NCBI GenBank assembly: GCA_001564205.1
Contig: LKMY01000148.1
Span: 1 to 5,326, forward strand
DNA: 5,326 nucleotides
Direction of reading: 5' to 3'
DNA from: Nanohaloarchaea archaeon PL-Br10_U2g5
GTDB lineage: Archaea; Halobacteriota; Halobacteria; Halobacteriales; Haloferacaceae
Notes under the pieces: generated by a model
Seen by the model: only the letters and a program-made list of their open reading frames with translations
Database searches by the model: none
Told to the model about the DNA's origin: nothing
Part shown: one piece after another, positions 5,223-5,326 of the stretch
Layout: each line of letters opens with the position of its first letter
How positions within the stretch are numbered: position 1 is the first letter of the stretch
Program-made: the position numbers and the translations under genes

Positions 5223-5326
5223 ATGAGTATCGACGAGTACGACGTCGTCGTAGCGGGCGCCGGCACCGCCGGCTGTTACGCCGCAGCGACGATCGCGAAC
5301 GAGGGGCTCGACGTCGTCATCGTCGA
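5223..5326 (+). CDS. FAD-dependent oxidoreductase, N-terminal fragment (probable geranylgeranyl reductase family)
   Basis: ATG at 5223 opens a frame that leaves the window after 34 full codons. The fragment reads MSIDEYDVVVAGAGTAGCYA followed by an alpha helix and then LDVVIV. This is the N-terminal beta-alpha-beta dinucleotide-binding fold, with GAGTAG (12-17) as the GxGxxG loop that contacts the ADP part of FAD; the next base pair suggests the usual acidic residue at the end of the second strand. The form GAGTAGCYAA resembles archaeal geranylgeranyl reductase-like flavoproteins, which saturate isoprenoid chains of membrane lipids, but other FAD oxidoreductases share it. It is divergent from the binding-protein gene, 135 bp away. 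The flavoprotein call is firm; the subfamily is a guess. Confidence 0.8.
   Translation, partial: MSIDEYDVVVAGAGTAGCYAAATIANEGLDVVIV

Noticed and set aside
1..5326. CRISPR array, tRNA or rRNA gene, insertion sequence, defence or toxin-antitoxin system
   Set aside because: No regularly spaced repeats, transposase-like frame, terminal inverted repeats with target duplications, or RNA-gene folds were found by eye on either strand.

Overview
The window looks like haloarchaeal (class Halobacteria) chromosome. It is GC-rich, the proteins are rich in Asp and Glu, and the solute-binding protein carries a twin-arginine signal followed by a lipobox and an acidic linker. Three of the promoters place a TATA-like element 26-28 nt before the start codon, as expected for leaderless haloarchaeal transcripts. 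The species cannot be named from this sequence.

Layout, left to right: (1) 1-203, + strand, the last 66 residues of a phosphohexomutase (phosphoglucomutase/phosphomannomutase superfamily). (2) 284-1417, - strand, a complete MalK/UgpC-type ABC ATPase, convergent with the mutase. (3) 1418-1516, a 99-bp divergent promoter region. (4) 1517-2440 and 2440-3315, + strand, two CUT1 (carbohydrate uptake transporter 1) permeases of MalF and MalG type, overlapping by one base (TGATG); the second has a clear internal Shine-Dalgarno. (5) 3316-3641, 326 bp between convergent genes with no convincing gene; it holds small inverted repeats and possibly a decayed reading frame. (6) 3642-5087, - strand, a complete Tat-exported, lipid-anchored sugar-binding protein. 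(7) 5088-5222, a second divergent promoter region. (8) 5223-5326, + strand, the first 34 residues of an FAD-dependent oxidoreductase, probably of the geranylgeranyl reductase family.

Together the four complete genes make one full carbohydrate ABC importer: a surface lipoprotein that captures the solute, a MalF/MalG heterodimeric channel, and a MalK-like ATPase that presumably acts as a homodimer. The substrate cannot be read from the sequence; a sugar or sugar derivative is most likely, and the phosphohexomutase next door fits sugar metabolism without proving a link. The genes are unusually arranged: instead of one collinear operon there are three transcription units, with the ATPase divergent from the permeases and the binding protein convergent on them.

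I found no CRISPR array, RNA gene, insertion sequence or clearly new system. The second-look items are the split layout and shared promoter core, the gene-free 3316-3641 spacer, and several small repeats in the intergenic regions.
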